A model generated the notes under the pieces. The model worked only from the letters and a program-made list of their open reading frames with translations. It was not told where the DNA came from and did not search any database. This document shows positions 16,490 through 30,584 of a stretch of DNA of 35,014 nt, piece by piece. Position 1 is the stretch's first letter; every line of letters begins with the position of its first letter. Origin of the DNA: Paracoccaceae bacterium (GTDB lineage: Bacteria > Pseudomonadota > Alphaproteobacteria > Rhodobacterales > Rhodobacteraceae); assembly GCA_947371955.1 (NCBI GenBank), contig CANBRQ010000024.1, positions 1 to 35,014 of the forward strand. The letters are read 5' to 3'. The position numbers and the translations under genes were made by a program.

Positions 16490-16519
16490 CCACCAAACCC
16501 TTACAGGCGGACGCAAGCC

Positions 16520-16717
16520 ATGGCCACGACCAACCCGATCCAGTTCATTCAGCAGGTGCGCTCTGAAGTGGCCAAGGTGGCATGGCCGTCGCGCCGCGAA
16601 GTCATCCTGACGACGGTCATGGTGTTCGTCATGGCCGCCCTGACCGCGACCTTCTTCAGCCTGATCGACGTGCTGATCAAAACCGGCCTGACCTACATCC
16701 TGAGCGCGTTCCACTAA
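16520..16717 (+). CDS. secE: Preprotein translocase subunit SecE
   Basis: A 65-residue single-span SecE of the short type, which clamps SecY in the SecYEG protein-export channel of the inner membrane. The cytoplasmic amphipathic part FIQQVRSEVAKVAWPSRREV carries the conserved KVAWPSR motif, followed by one transmembrane helix at about 31-60. nusG follows after 190 bases, a longer gap than usual, which contains a second promoter and a terminator-like hairpin. The ribosome site (AGGCGG) is weak. Confidence 0.96.
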   Translation: MATTNPIQFIQQVRSEVAKVAWPSRREVILTTVMVFVMAALTATFFSLIDVLIKTGLTYILSAFH

Positions 16718-16747
16718 GACGCCCATTCGCTGATCGGCCGATTTTCC

Positions 16748-16776
16748 TTGAATTGACGCGTGTGGAAGAGTATCCC
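16748..16776 (+). promoter_or_regulatory. Candidate promoter for nusG-rplK-rplA
   Basis: TTGAAT (16748-16753), 17 bases, then TATCCC (16771-16776). It has the same layout as the candidate secE promoter and lies before the hairpin at 16800-16831. Transcription from it would begin near 16783. Confidence 0.4.
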
Positions 16777-16799
16777 GCCGCAGGTTCTGGGGACATTCG

Positions 16800-16831
16800 G
16801 CGCGCAGCGATTCGGCGGCGCGCTGTTTTTT
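16800..16831 (+). terminator. Terminator or attenuator between secE and nusG
   Basis: GCGCGC (16800-16805) pairs with GCGCGC (16818-16823); an inner GC/GC pair extends the stem around GATTCG. Six T residues follow at 16826-16831. A second 7-bp hairpin (GCGCGGA/TCCGCGC) follows at about 16840-16856. Placed before nusG, it could end the secE message or attenuate transcripts from the promoter at 16748. Confidence 0.6.
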
Positions 16832-16907
16832 GTTCCCTTGCGCGGAGGCTCCGCGCTCAAACGCAGACTTTCCGGCGGGTGCCGGGACAAGACAAGGTGG
16901 ACGTGGC

Positions 16908-17441
16908 ATGGCCAAGCGTTGGTATTCGGTTTCCGTTCTCTCGAACTTCGAGAAGAAAGTGGCCGAGGCGATCAAGACCGCTGTGACCGAAGCCGGGATG
17001 CAGGAAGAAATCGACGAAGTTCTGGTGCCGACCGAGGAAGTCATTGAAGTCCGTCGCGGCAAGAAGGTGACGTCTGAACGGCGCTTCATGCCCGGCTACG
17101 TCCTGGTGCGCATGGAAATGTCGAGCAAGGGCTATCACCTGATCTCGTCCATCAACCGCGTCACCGGGTTCCTTGGTCCGCAGGGCAAGCCGATGCCGAT
17201 GCGCGATGCCGAAGTGAACGGCATCTTGAACCGTGTCGAAGAGGGTGAGATCGCGCCGCGCAATCTGATCCGCTATGACATCGGCGAAAAGGTCAAAGTC
17301 ACCGACGGTCCGTTCGAGGGCTTCGATGGCATGGTCGAGGAAGTGGACGAGTCGCACAGCCGGCTTAAAGTGTCCGTCTCGATCTTCGGACGGGCTACGC
17401 CTGTCGAACTGGAATTCACTCAGGTGTCCAAGGGCATGTGA
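16908..17441 (+). CDS. nusG: Transcription antitermination factor NusG
   Basis: A 177-residue NusG. It binds the clamp of RNA polymerase to reduce pausing and contacts Rho or ribosomal protein S10 through its KOW domain. The N-terminal NGN domain starts KRWYSVSVLSNFEKKVAEAI and includes FMPGYVLVRM and GFLG; the KOW motif is KVKVTDGPFEGFDGMVEEVD at about 125-145. The ATG at 16908 was chosen for its AAGGTGG site and the standard N-terminus MAKRWYSV; the open frame runs further upstream through the hairpins. It is full length, and rplK follows after 112 bases. Confidence 0.97.
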   Translation: MAKRWYSVSVLSNFEKKVAEAIKTAVTEAGMQEEIDEVLVPTEEVIEVRRGKKVTSERRFMPGYVLVRMEMSSKGYHLISSINRVTGFLGPQGKPMPMRDAEVNGILNRVEEGEIAPRNLIRYDIGEKVKVTDGPFEGFDGMVEEVDESHSRLKVSVSIFGRATPVELEFTQVSKGM

Positions 17442-17553
17442 GTGCATCGCGTGGGAGGCGAGCGCCGGGGCTGAGGCCAAGGTGACGGACCGGACCACTA
17501 AACCGCGACCCTAGCCGAATGAGCGGCGGGCGCAGTGATAAAGGAGAGGCCAG

Positions 17554-18006
17554 ATGGCCAAGAAGATTATCGGCAGCCTGAAGCTGCAAGTGAAAGCGGG
17601 TCAAGCTAACCCGTCCCCGCCGGTCGGCCCGGCTCTGGGTCAACGCGGCCTGAACATCATGATGTTCGTCAAGGAATTCAACGCGAAGACTGCTGATCTT
17701 CCGTTGGGCACCCCGACGCCCGTCATCATCACCTACTATCAGGACAAGTCCTTCAGCCTGGAATTCAAGACCGCTCCGGCGTCTTTCCTGCTGAAGCAAG
17801 CAGCTGGCCTGCCTCAAGTCGGCAAGCGCAACCGCGCCAAGGGTTCGGTCAAGCCGGGCCATGTGGTTGCCGGTTCCGTCTCGGTCGCACAGATCCGCAA
17901 GATCGCCGAAACCAAGATGAAAGACCTCAACGCCAATTCGATCGACGCGGCAATGAGCATCATCGTGGGTTCTGCCAAGTCCTGCGGCATCGAGATCAAA
18001 GGGTAA
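17554..18006 (+). CDS. rplK: 50S ribosomal protein L11
   Basis: A 150-residue L11, which with its rRNA site forms the GTPase-associated centre of the large subunit. The N-terminal domain has the proline-rich [18 protein letters not shown]; the C-terminal rRNA-binding domain has [20 protein letters not shown] and ends [11 protein letters not shown]. The thiostrepton-site prolines are present. A strong ribosome site (AAGGAGAGG) precedes the ATG. rplA follows after 3 bases, and the pair is normally autoregulated by L1. Confidence 0.97.
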   Translation: MAKKIIGSLKLQVKAGQANPSPPVGPALGQRGLNIMMFVKEFNAKTADLPLGTPTPVIITYYQDKSFSLEFKTAPASFLLKQAAGLPQVGKRNRAKGSVKPGHVVAGSVSVAQIRKIAETKMKDLNANSIDAAMSIIVGSAKSCGIEIKG

Positions 18007-18009
18007 ATC

Positions 18010-18708
18010 ATGGCAAAGCTTGGAAAACGTACCCGCGCTGCGGAAGCAGTGTTCGCTGGCAAGAGCCTGCTTGCCGTTGAAGCGGCTGTCGCCCTGATCA
18101 AATCCGCCGCCTCGGCCAAGTTCGACGAGACGCTGGAAATCGCGCTGAACCTCGGCGTTGACCCGCGTCACGCGGACCAGATGGTCCGTGGCGTGGTGCA
18201 GCTGCCGAATGGCACCGGCAAAGTGGTTCGCGTCGCCGTGTTCGCGCGTGGCGCAAAGGCTGACGAAGCTCGCGCCGCTGGCGCGGACATTGTTGGCGCT
18301 GAAGACCTGATGGAAACCATCCAGTCCGGCAAGATCGAGTTCGACCGTTGCATCGCGACGCCGGACCTAATGCCGTTGGTTGGCCGTCTGGGCAAGATCC
18401 TCGGGCCACGCAACCTGATGCCGAACCCGAAGGTTGGCACCGTGACGATGGACGTCAAGACCGCTGTGACCGCCGCCAAAGGCGGCGAAGTGCAGTTCAA
18501 GGTCGAGAAGGCCGGCGTCATCCATGCCGGGATCGGCAAGGTCTCTTTCACCGATGAAAAGCTGGCGCAGAACGTCCGCGCCTTCGTCGACGCCGTGACC
18601 CGCGCCAAGCCGGCAGGGGCCAAGGGCACCTATCTGAAGAAAGTCTCGCTTGCCTCGACCATGGGTCCGGGCGTTTCGGTGGAACTGGCTTCGGCCACCC
18701 AGCGCTGA
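18010..18708 (+). CDS. rplA: 50S ribosomal protein L1
   Basis: A 232-residue L1, the mobile stalk protein that helps release E-site tRNA and usually represses its own rplK-rplA message. Recognisable stretches are [48 protein letters not shown] and the ending ELASATQR. Its ribosome site AAAGGG overlaps the rplK end, so the two genes are coupled. A strong terminator follows the stop, separating this unit from rplJL. Confidence 0.97.
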   Translation: MAKLGKRTRAAEAVFAGKSLLAVEAAVALIKSAASAKFDETLEIALNLGVDPRHADQMVRGVVQLPNGTGKVVRVAVFARGAKADEARAAGADIVGAEDLMETIQSGKIEFDRCIATPDLMPLVGRLGKILGPRNLMPNPKVGTVTMDVKTAVTAAKGGEVQFKVEKAGVIHAGIGKVSFTDEKLAQNVRAFVDAVTRAKPAGAKGTYLKKVSLASTMGPGVSVELASATQR

Positions 18709-18729
18709 GCCTTCGCGTCTGAACAAAGG

Positions 18730-18761
18730 GGCCACCGTCAGCCATGCTGCCGGTGGCCTTT
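18730..18761 (+). terminator. Intrinsic terminator after rplA
   Basis: GGCCACCG (18730-18737) pairs with CGGTGGCC (18751-18758), and an inner CAGC/GCTG extends the stem around CAT with one T-C mismatch. TTT follows. It sits about 20 bases after the rplA stop. Confidence 0.75.
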
Positions 18762-18929
18762 CCAATCTTCGCAGGCTTTCCGCCGATGCTGGCAAAAAAT
18801 CATTGCGGGGGTGCATTTGGCCAAAAATCGTGCTATGTTCTGCTCATGAACACGCCTGCACCCTTCAGGCCCACACGTTGCCGTGACGGCAAGCGCATCG
18901 CTGATTGCGCCTGCCCGGTGATCCATGTA

Positions 18930-18958
18930 TTGACAAAATCTGTTCAAGCCGCGTGATT
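18930..18958 (+). promoter_or_regulatory. Candidate rplJ-rplL promoter
   Basis: A perfect -35 TTGACA lies at 18930-18935, but the -10 position (17 spacer, GTGATT) is poor. Its location just before the L10 leader supports a promoter for rplJL-rpoBC; the exact -10 is uncertain. Confidence 0.4.
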
Positions 18959-18968
18959 CGTCACGAGG

Positions 18969-19150
18969 CTTGGACACGCTTTGTCCGAGACGGTGGGTGC
19001 CTTCGCAAGAAAGCTTAATGTCCCTCCTGAGATGGAGTTCGAACCGATTTCACCGGGGCTCGCGCCTTGGCCGTCTGCAGGCTCGGAAGACATCATGGAC
19101 CCGACGCCTCTGGGAAACCGGGGGCAAACATGAGCCGGGGGGAAACCCCC
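18969..19150 (+). promoter_or_regulatory. L10 leader of the rplJL message
   Basis: A structured 5' leader. The first hairpin, CTTGGACA/TGTCCGAG (18969-18976 with 18982-18989), is followed by GACGGTGGGTG and TTAATGTCCC...CTGAGATGGAG. This resembles the ribosomal L10 leader of alphaproteobacteria, where the L10(L12) complex binds and represses rplJ and rplL translation. A late hairpin GGGGG-AAA-CCCCC near 19138-19150 lies just before the ribosome site. The assignment is by pattern and position, without a covariance search. Confidence 0.65.
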
Positions 19151-19167
19151 AACCTTGGAGTAAAACT

Positions 19168-19683
19168 GTGGATAGAGCCCAGAAAGAGCAAGTGGTCGAC
19201 GAACTCGGCCAGATCTTCGCAAGCTCTGGCGTTGTAGTGGTCGCCCATTACACCGGTATGACAGTTGCCCAGATGCAGACCCTGCGCGCCAAAATGCGCG
19301 AAGTGAACGGGTCAGTGCGCGTCGCCAAGAACAAGCTCGCCAGAATTGCCCTTGAAGGGAAGCCCGGCGTTAAAATGGGCAGCCTTCTCACGGGCATGAC
19401 CGTAATGGCCTTTTCGGAAGACCCCGTCGCTGCGGCGAAGGTCTGCGAAGCCTATGCCAAGACCAACGACAAGTTCGTTATTCTTGGCGGGGCAATGGGC
19501 GATGCGGTTCTGGATCCGGCCGGTGTGAAAGCCGTGGCCTCCATGCCGTCGCGTGAGGAAGTTATCGCTTCCCTCGTGGCTTGCCTGGGTATGCCCGCCT
19601 CGAGCATTGCTGGAGCCATTGGCGCGCCTGCGTCTGCGATCGCAAGCATTCTCTCGACCATCGAGGAGCGGCTTGCCGCCTGA
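19168..19683 (+). CDS. rplJ: 50S ribosomal protein L10
   Basis: A 171-residue L10, the base of the ribosomal stalk that carries the L7/L12 dimers. Family stretches are [51 protein letters not shown] and the C-terminal [12 protein letters not shown], which is part of the L12-binding helix. The start is a GTG at 19168 with TTGGAG upstream; this matches the usual L10 N-terminus, while the longer open frame runs through the leader RNA. L10 with L12 is expected to repress its own translation at the leader. Confidence 0.96.
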   Translation: MDRAQKEQVVDELGQIFASSGVVVVAHYTGMTVAQMQTLRAKMREVNGSVRVAKNKLARIALEGKPGVKMGSLLTGMTVMAFSEDPVAAAKVCEAYAKTNDKFVILGGAMGDAVLDPAGVKAVASMPSREEVIASLVACLGMPASSIAGAIGAPASAIASILSTIEERLAA

Positions 19684-19754
19684 AGCAATTGGTGACCGGG
19701 TGTGGATAGTCCTCGCCTCGTTAGAACCCTCATCTCAACCGTACGGAACATAAA

Positions 19755-20129
<375 letters not shown>

Positions 20130-20166
20130 TCCTTAACCGGGGTCAGCCTCGGTACCGGGTTTAGCT

Positions 20167-20196
20167 GGCAGGGTTGGAAGCATTTCCAGCCCTGCC
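20167..20196 (+). other. Strong hairpin between rplL and rpoB
   Basis: A continuous 13-bp stem with one T-G wobble: GGCAGGGTTGGAA (20167-20179) pairs with TTCCAGCCCTGCC (20184-20196) around the loop GCAT. No T-run follows. In E. coli the same joint has an attenuator and an RNase III site that lower rpoBC relative to rplJL; a similar role is inferred here. Confidence 0.65.
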
Positions 20197-20369
20197 ATGC
20201 GCGTCTTGATAGGTGCTTTTGCGAAAGCCTCTTTCCAGGCGCGGTGATGGTTCGGGAGCCTCCCTAAGGGATGGGGGGCATGAATAGGACCAATACCCCC
20301 TATCGCCCTTGTGGCGCCTCCGTGGCCCGACGGAAGCGTGCACTTTGATGATGAAAGGTTACGACGAGC

Positions 20370-23300
20370 ATGGCGCAAGCTTACGTTGGTCAAAAACGAG
20401 TCCGCCGGTATTACGGCAAAATCCGTGAAGTTCTGGAGATGCCGAACCTGATCGAGGTGCAGAAAAGCTCCTACGATCTGTTCTTGCGGTCCGGAGAGGG
20501 CGACAAGCCGCTGGATGACGAGGGTATCCAGGGCACGTTCCAGTCGGTCTTCCCGATCAAGGATTTCAACGAGACTGCGGTGCTGGAATTCGTTCGGTAC
20601 GACTTGGAAAAGCCCAAGTACGACGTTGACGAATGCATGCAGCGCGACCTGACCTATGCCGCTCCCCTCAAGGTGACGCTGCGCCTGATCGTGTTCGATG
20701 TCGACGAGGCGACGGGTGCGCGCTCTGTCAAGGACATCAAGGAACAAGACGTCTACATGGGCGACATGCCCCTGATGACGACAAACGGTACCTTTATCGT
20801 GAACGGGACCGAGCGGGTCATCGTGTCCCAGATGCACCGGTCGCCCGGCGTGTTCTTCGACCATGACAAGGGCAAGACCCACTCTTCGGGCAAGCTTTTG
20901 TTCGCCTGCCGGATCATTCCCTATCGCGGGTCCTGGCTCGACTTCGAGTTTGACGCCAAGGACGTGGTCTTCGCGCGCATTGACCGTCGCCGCAAACTGC
21001 CGGTGACGACGCTGCTGTATGCACTGGGCATGGATCAAGAAGGCATCATGGATGCCTACTACGAAACCGTGATGTTCAACCATGTGAAGAACAAGGGCTG
21101 GATTTCCAAGTTCTTCCCCAAGCGCCTGTCCGGCACGCGTCCGACGCATGACCTGATCGACGCGGCCACCGGTGAAGTGCTTCTGAAGGCTGGCGAAAAA
21201 GTGACGCCAAAGATGGCGAACACTTGGGCCAAGGAAGGCAAGATCAGCGATCTGCTGACGCCGTTCGACACGATCGTGGGTCGCTATGTCTCCAAGGACC
21301 TGATCAACGAACAGACCGGCGAAATCTGGGTCGAAGCCGGTGACGAACTGACGATGGAGTACGACCGTGACGGCAACGTCAAGGGCGGCACTCTGAAGGT
21401 TCTGCTGGATCAAGGGATTACCGAGATTCCGGTGCTGGACATCGACAACGTCAACGTCGGTCCCTACATGCGCAACACCATGGCGGTGGACAAGAACATG
21501 GGCCGCGACACCGCGCTCATGGACATTTACCGCGTGATGCGTCCGGGTGAGCCGCCGACCGTTGAGGCTGCAAGCCAGCTGTTCGACACGCTGTTCTTCG
21601 ACAAGGAACGCTATGACCTGTCCGCCGTGGGGCGGGTCAAGATGAACATGCGTCTGGATCTGGGCCGCCCGGATACCCAGCGCACGCTCGACCGTGGTGA
21701 CATCGTGGCCTGCATCAAGGCCCTGACCGAACTGCGCGACGGCAAGGGCGAAATCGACGATATCGACCACCTCGGCAACCGCCGTGTGCGCTCGGTTGGT
21801 GAGTTGATGGAGAACCAGTACCGCGTTGGCCTGCTCCGCATGGAGCGGGCGATCAAGGAACGCATGTCCTCGGTCGAAATCGACACGATCATGCCGCAAG
21901 ACCTGATCAACGCGAAGCCTGCCGCCGCTGCGGTGCGTGAATTCTTCGGCTCCTCGCAGCTGTCGCAGTTCATGGACCAAACCAACCCGCTGTCCGAAGT
22001 GACGCACAAGCGTCGTCTGTCTGCCCTCGGGCCAGGCGGTCTGACCCGTGAGCGTGCTGGCTTTGAAGTGCGCGACGTTCACCCGACCCACTACGGCCGG
22101 ATGTGCCCGATTGAAACGCCCGAAGGCCAGAACATCGGTCTGATCAACTCGCTGGCCACCTTTGCCCGCGTGAATAAGTACGGCTTCATCGAGACTCCGT
22201 ACCGCAAGGTGATCGACAACAAGGTGACCGATGAGGTCGTCTACATGTCGGCCACCGAGGAAATGCGTCACACGGTGGCGCAAGCCAACGCGGCGCAGGA
22301 TGCCGAAGGCCACTTCACCGACGACCTGATTTCCTCGCGGAAAGCAGGCGAATTCATGCTGAACCCGCCGGACGCGATCGACCTGATCGACGTCTCGCCG
22401 AAGCAGCTTGTGTCGGTTGCGGCCTCGCTCATCCCGTTCCTTGAAAACGACGACGCCAACCGCGCCCTCATGGGCTCGAACATGCAACGTCAGGCGGTTC
22501 CGCTGCTGCAATCTGATGCCCCTTTCGTGGGCACCGGCATTGAAGCGGTTGTGGCGCGTGACTCGGGTGCGGCGATCATGGCACGTCGGGCTGGCATCAT
22601 CGACCAGGTTGACGCGACGCGTATCGTTGTGCGCGCCACGGAAATGCTGGATCCGGCTGAACCGGGCGTCGACATCTACCGTCTGCGCAAGTTCAAGCGG
22701 TCGAACCAGTCGTCCTGCATCAACCAGCGTCCGTTGGTAAAGGTGGGTGACGTTGTGGTGCGTGGCGAAGTGGTGGCCGATGGCCCCTGCACCGACATGG
22801 GCGAACTGGCCTTGGGCCGGAACGTCATCGTCGCGTTCATGCCGTGGAATGGCTACAACTACGAAGACTCGATCCTGATTTCGGAACGCATTCTGAAAGA
22901 CGACGTGTTCACCTCGATCCACATCGAAGAATACGAAGTCGCAGCGCGCGACACGAAGCTGGGGCCAGAGGAAATCACCCGCGACATTCCGAACGTCGGT
23001 GAAGAAGCGCTGCGCAACCTCGACGAGGCTGGCATCGTCTACATCGGCGCCGAAGTGCAACCGGGCGACATTCTGGTCGGCAAGATCACCCCCAAGGGTG
23101 AATCGCCGATGACCCCGGAAGAAAAGCTGCTGCGCGCCATCTTCGGTGAAAAGGCATCTGACGTCCGCGACACTTCGCTGCGTCTGCCGCCGGGTGCTTA
23201 CGGTACCATCGTGGAAGTCCGCGTCTTCAACCGTCATGGTGTCGACAAAGACGAACGCGCCTTGCAGATCGAGCGTGAGGAAATCGAACGCCTCGCCCGC

Positions 23301-24503
23301 GACCGCGATGACGAGTTGACCATTCTGGAACGGAACATCTATTCGCGCCTCAAGACCCTGGTTACCGGCAAGACGGCTGTCAAAGGTCCGAAGGGTGTCA
23401 AAGCCGGTTCGACGATTGACGAAGAGCTGCTGGGTACCCTGTCCAAGGGTCAGTGGTGGCAACTCGCCTTGGCGGAAGAGTCTGACGCCAAGGATGTCGA
23501 AGCCCTGCACGACCAGTTCGAAGCGCAGAAGCGCGCACTCGACAACCGGTTCGACGACAAGGTCGAAAAGGTCCGTCGCGGCGACGATCTGCCTCCGGGT
23601 GTGATGAAGATGGTCAAAGTCTTCGTCGCGGTGAAGCGCAAGCTGCAACCGGGCGACAAGATGGCCGGTCGTCACGGCAACAAGGGTGTTATCTCCAAAG
23701 TGGTTCCGGTCGAGGATATGCCTTTCCTCGCCGATGGCACGGCCGTTGACCTCGTTCTGAACCCGCTCGGCGTGCCGTCGCGGATGAACGTGGGCCAGAT
23801 CCTTGAGACGCACATGGGTTGGGCCGCACGCGGTCTGGGCCTGAAGATCGACGAAGCGCTGAAGGATTATCGTCGTCATGGCGATATGACCCCGGTGCGG
23901 GAAGCGATGCGTTTGGCGTATGGCGACGAGACCTATGAAGAAGCCTTCGCCGATCGCAACGAGGCCGATTTCCTGGAACTCGCGGGTAACGTGATCCGTG
24001 GCGTGCCAATCGCCTCGCCGGTGTTCGATGGCGCCAAAGAGTCGGATGTCAACGATGCGCTGACCCGCGCTGGGTTTGACACCTCGGGTCAGTCGGTGGT
24101 CTTCGACGGCCGCTCGGGTGAGCAATTCGCCCGCAAGGTCACGGTTGGCGTGAAGTACATGCTGAAACTCCACCACCTGGTGGACGACAAGCTGCACGCC
24201 CGTTCGACCGGTCCGTACTCGCTGGTGACCCAACAGCCGTTGGGTGGCAAGGCGCAGTTCGGTGGTCAGCGTCTGGGGGAAATGGAAGTCTGGGCCCTTG
24301 AGGCTTACGGCGCCGCCTATACCCTGCAAGAAATGCTGACTGTGAAGTCGGATGACGTGGCAGGCCGGACCAAGGTCTACGAAAGCATCGTCAAAGGTGA
24401 GGACAACTTCGAAGCCGGCGTGCCGGAATCGTTCAACGTCCTTGTCAAGGAAGTGCGTGGCCTCGGCCTCAACATGGAACTCCTGGATGCGGAGGAAGAA
24501 TAA
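20370..24503 (+). CDS. rpoB: RNA polymerase beta subunit
   Basis: A 1377-residue beta subunit, the usual alphaproteobacterial length. The rifampicin-pocket segment [20 protein letters not shown] (about 526-545), continuing to [11 protein letters not shown], shows no typical resistance substitution. Other core stretches are [54 protein letters not shown] and [12 protein letters not shown] near the C-terminus. AAAGG lies upstream of the ATG. rpoC follows after 91 bases containing overlapping hairpins. The very long open frame antisense to this gene is a codon-use artefact. Confidence 0.98.
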   Translation: MAQAYVGQKRVRRYYGKIREVLEMPNLIEVQKSSYDLFLRSGEGDKPLDDEGIQGTFQSVFPIKDFNETAVLEFVRYDLEKPKYDVDECMQRDLTYAAPLKVTLRLIVFDVDEATGARSVKDIKEQDVYMGDMPLMTTNGTFIVNGTERVIVSQMHRSPGVFFDHDKGKTHSSGKLLFACRIIPYRGSWLDFEFDAKDVVFARIDRRRKLPVTTLLYALGMDQEGIMDAYYETVMFNHVKNKGWISKFFPKRLSGTRPTHDLIDAATGEVLLKAGEKVTPKMANTWAKEGKISDLLTPFDTIVGRYVSKDLINEQTGEIWVEAGDELTMEYDRDGNVKGGTLKVLLDQGITEIPVLDIDNVNVGPYMRNTMAVDKNMGRDTALMDIYRVMRPGEPPTVEAASQLFDTLFFDKERYDLSAVGRVKMNMRLDLGRPDTQRTLDRGDIVACIKALTELRDGKGEIDDIDHLGNRRVRSVGELMENQYRVGLLRMERAIKERMSSVEIDTIMPQDLINAKPAAAAVREFFGSSQLSQFMDQTNPLSEVTHKRRLSALGPGGLTRERAGFEVRDVHPTHYGRMCPIETPEGQNIGLINSLATFARVNKYGFIETPYRKVIDNKVTDEVVYMSATEEMRHTVAQANAAQDAEGHFTDDLISSRKAGEFMLNPPDAIDLIDVSPKQLVSVAASLIPFLENDDANRALMGSNMQRQAVPLLQSDAPFVGTGIEAVVARDSGAAIMARRAGIIDQVDATRIVVRATEMLDPAEPGVDIYRLRKFKRSNQSSCINQRPLVKVGDVVVRGEVVADGPCTDMGELALGRNVIVAFMPWNGYNYEDSILISERILKDDVFTSIHIEEYEVAARDTKLGPEEITRDIPNVGEEALRNLDEAGIVYIGAEVQPGDILVGKITPKGESPMTPEEKLLRAIFGEKASDVRDTSLRLPPGAYGTIVEVRVFNRHGVDKDERALQIEREEIERLARDRDDELTILERNIYSRLKTLVTGKTAVKGPKGVKAGSTIDEELLGTLSKGQWWQLALAEESDAKDVEALHDQFEAQKRALDNRFDDKVEKVRRGDDLPPGVMKMVKVFVAVKRKLQPGDKMAGRHGNKGVISKVVPVEDMPFLADGTAVDLVLNPLGVPSRMNVGQILETHMGWAARGLGLKIDEALKDYRRHGDMTPVREAMRLAYGDETYEEAFADRNEADFLELAGNVIRGVPIASPVFDGAKESDVNDALTRAGFDTSGQSVVFDGRSGEQFARKVTVGVKYMLKLHHLVDDKLHARSTGPYSLVTQQPLGGKAQFGGQRLGEMEVWALEAYGAAYTLQEMLTVKSDDVAGRTKVYESIVKGEDNFEAGVPESFNVLVKEVRGLGLNMELLDAEEE

Positions 24504-24517
24504 GGTCGGGTCTAAAT

Positions 24518-28842
<4,325 letters not shown>

Positions 28843-28864
28843 GCGCCTCTGCGATCAAGACCTT

Positions 28865-28897
28865 GACCCCCCGCTGAAAAGTGGGGGGTCTTTCTTT
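28865..28897 (+). terminator. Strong intrinsic terminator after rpoC
   Basis: GACCCCCCGC (28865-28874) pairs with GTGGGGGGTC (28881-28890), one G-U pair and loop TGAAAA, followed by TTTCTTT. It lies 22 bases after the rpoC stop. Confidence 0.92.
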
Positions 28898-28916
28898 GTG
28901 TAGACCGGGGCAAGTC

Positions 28917-29804
28917 ATGGCACTGACAGACAATTCGCGTGGCATTCTGCTGATGTGCGGCTCGATGCTGGGCTTTACCCTGAACGACACTTTCATGAAG
29001 GCCGTAACGGGGGCAGGGATGCCGTTGTTTCAGGCGATCCTGTTGCGTGGGCTTGTGTCCTCCATCGGCCTCTTCGTGATTGCGTCCCGCACGCCGGGCG
29101 GTCTCCAACTTCTTCCGCAGGGCAAGGATCGCAAGCTCCTGACTTGGCGGACCTGTGGTGAGGTCTTCTCGACGCTGACCTTTCTGGTGGCTTTGACCCA
29201 TATGCCCTTGGCAAACCTATCGGCCATCATGCAATCGTTGCCGCTGGCCGTGACGCTGATGGCGGCGCTGCTGCTCAAGACCCCGATCGGCTGGCGCAGG
29301 TTTGCCGCGATCCTTGTCGGTTTTCTGGGTGTCATGCTGATCATCCGCCCCGGAGCTGCCGATTTCGACCGCTGGTCGATGGTGGGTCTTGCTTCGGTGG
29401 CCGGGGTGGTGGTGCGTGATCTGACAACGCGGTCGTTCTCCAGCAGCCTGCCCTCCACCACCGGGGCCATCTGGGCCTCGATGGCGGTGACGACTATGGG
29501 GGCTGCGGGTGTGGTACAAGAGGGCTGGCAATCCGTCCCCCTGATGGCGATCGCCGAGACCTCTGCGGCGGCTGGGTTTCTGATCATCGGTTATCTCTGT
29601 GCGATCAAGGTGATGCGGGTGGGTGATCTGTCGGTCGTGGCCCCGTTCCGCTACACCTCGCTACTGTTCGCGATTTTCCTTGGTTGGGCGCGATTTGGCA
29701 CCCTACCGGATCAGATGACCCTGATCGGCGGTGCCATCGTTGTGGCTTCAGGCATCTATATGTTGCTGCATGAGCGGAAACGCCGTCTGGCGGCCGCCAC
29801 CTGA
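28917..29804 (+). CDS. EamA/DMT-superfamily membrane transporter
   Basis: A 295-residue inner-membrane protein with about ten hydrophobic spans and two EamA repeats (roughly 8-140 and 155-290). Recognisable pieces are RGILLMCGSMLGFTLNDTFMK at the N-terminus and VAPFRYTSLLFAIFLGWARFG in the second repeat, where conserved DMT residues fall. Members export amino acids, nucleosides or drugs; the substrate cannot be read here. The ATG at 28917 lies just after the rpoC terminator and has only a weak GGGG ribosome site. The glycosyltransferase gene begins 54 bases after its stop on the same strand; whether they share a transcript is unclear. Confidence 0.88.
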   Translation: MALTDNSRGILLMCGSMLGFTLNDTFMKAVTGAGMPLFQAILLRGLVSSIGLFVIASRTPGGLQLLPQGKDRKLLTWRTCGEVFSTLTFLVALTHMPLANLSAIMQSLPLAVTLMAALLLKTPIGWRRFAAILVGFLGVMLIIRPGAADFDRWSMVGLASVAGVVVRDLTTRSFSSSLPSTTGAIWASMAVTTMGAAGVVQEGWQSVPLMAIAETSAAAGFLIIGYLCAIKVMRVGDLSVVAPFRYTSLLFAIFLGWARFGTLPDQMTLIGGAIVVASGIYMLLHERKRRLAAAT

Positions 29805-29858
29805 ATTGCAAGGGTTACATGGCTACTCTATATGGGCTCGCAACAGGGGCAGCCGAAC

Positions 29859-30584
29859 ATGACCAATATCTCCATCGTCATTCCGGCCCGCAACGAGGCT
29901 GAGAACATCGGCGCATTGGTCAAGGCCATTGACCGTGCAATGCGTGCCCATGCGCCGTTTGAGATCATCGTCGTCGACGATGGCTCGACGGACGAGACGG
30001 CTCAGAGAGTGCTTGGTCTTGCGATCCCCCATGTCAGACTATTGCGTCATCCGACCTCGGCTGGGCAAAGTGCAGCGGTCCACACCGGCGTGCTGGCGGC
30101 AAGTTCGCCACTGATCTGCACGCTGGACGGTGACGGCCAGAACCCGCCCGAGGAACTGCCGCGCTTGGTGGCCCCTTTGCTGGGCGACAAGGCCGGGGCG
30201 ATCGGGCTGGTCGCCGGGCAAAGGGTCAAACGGCAGGACACTTGGTCAAAGAAGATCGCCTCGCGCCTTGCCAATGGCTTGCGCGGTTGGCTGTTGAAGG
30301 ACGGCACGCGCGACACCGGCTGCGGGCTGAAGGCCTTTAGGCGGGAAGCTTTCCTGGCACTGCCCTATTTCGATCATATGCACCGCTATTTGCCAGCGCT
30401 ATTTGCCCGCGATGGCTGGCAGGTGGCACACGTCAATGTCAGCCACCGGCCGCGCGTCGCTGGGGCGTCGAACTACTCCAATCTGCAACGGGCGCTCGTC
30501 GGGGCCGTGGATCTGCTGGGCGTGGCCTGGCTTTTGCGCCGCCGCAAGAAGGCTAAGGCCCTTCCCGAGGAAACCCATGTATAA
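29859..30584 (+). CDS. Family 2 glycosyltransferase (polyprenyl-phosphate sugar type)
   Basis: A 241-residue GT2 enzyme of the dolichol-phosphate mannosyltransferase/ArnC kind. The nucleotide-sugar motifs are SIVIPARNEAENIG, VVDDGSTDET (D-x-D region) and LDGDGQNPPEE; DTGCGLKAFRREAF and HRPRVAGASNYSN follow. There is no clear C-terminal pair of membrane helices, only a moderately hydrophobic end (AVDLLGVAWLL). I chose the ATG at 29859 over one at 29832 because the conserved N-terminus then begins at once and AGGGG lies upstream. It likely loads a sugar onto undecaprenyl phosphate on the inner face of the inner membrane. It overlaps the next gene by 8 bases, making a coupled three-gene unit with the LAB_N and PAP2 proteins. 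Confidence 0.9.
   Translation: MTNISIVIPARNEAENIGALVKAIDRAMRAHAPFEIIVVDDGSTDETAQRVLGLAIPHVRLLRHPTSAGQSAAVHTGVLAASSPLICTLDGDGQNPPEELPRLVAPLLGDKAGAIGLVAGQRVKRQDTWSKKIASRLANGLRGWLLKDGTRDTGCGLKAFRREAFLALPYFDHMHRYLPALFARDGWQVAHVNVSHRPRVAGASNYSNLQRALVGAVDLLGVAWLLRRRKKAKALPEETHV

Larger units (their letters stand above)
18709..19167 (+). other. rplA-rplJ intergenic region
   Basis: This 459-base gap holds the rplA terminator (18730-18761), a possible promoter with a perfect TTGACA at 18930 and the L10 leader (about 18969-19150). A short open frame at 18846-18956 (36 codons, beginning MNTPAPFRPTRC) precedes the leader. It has no clear ribosome site and I do not recognise it, so I do not call it a gene. 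Confidence 0.6.

Noticed and set aside
16319-17089. N-terminal extension of the PAS kinase to 1157 codons
   Set aside because: The extra part is antisense to secE and nusG; the start at 16316-16318 has a ribosome site and gives a normal PAS N-terminus.
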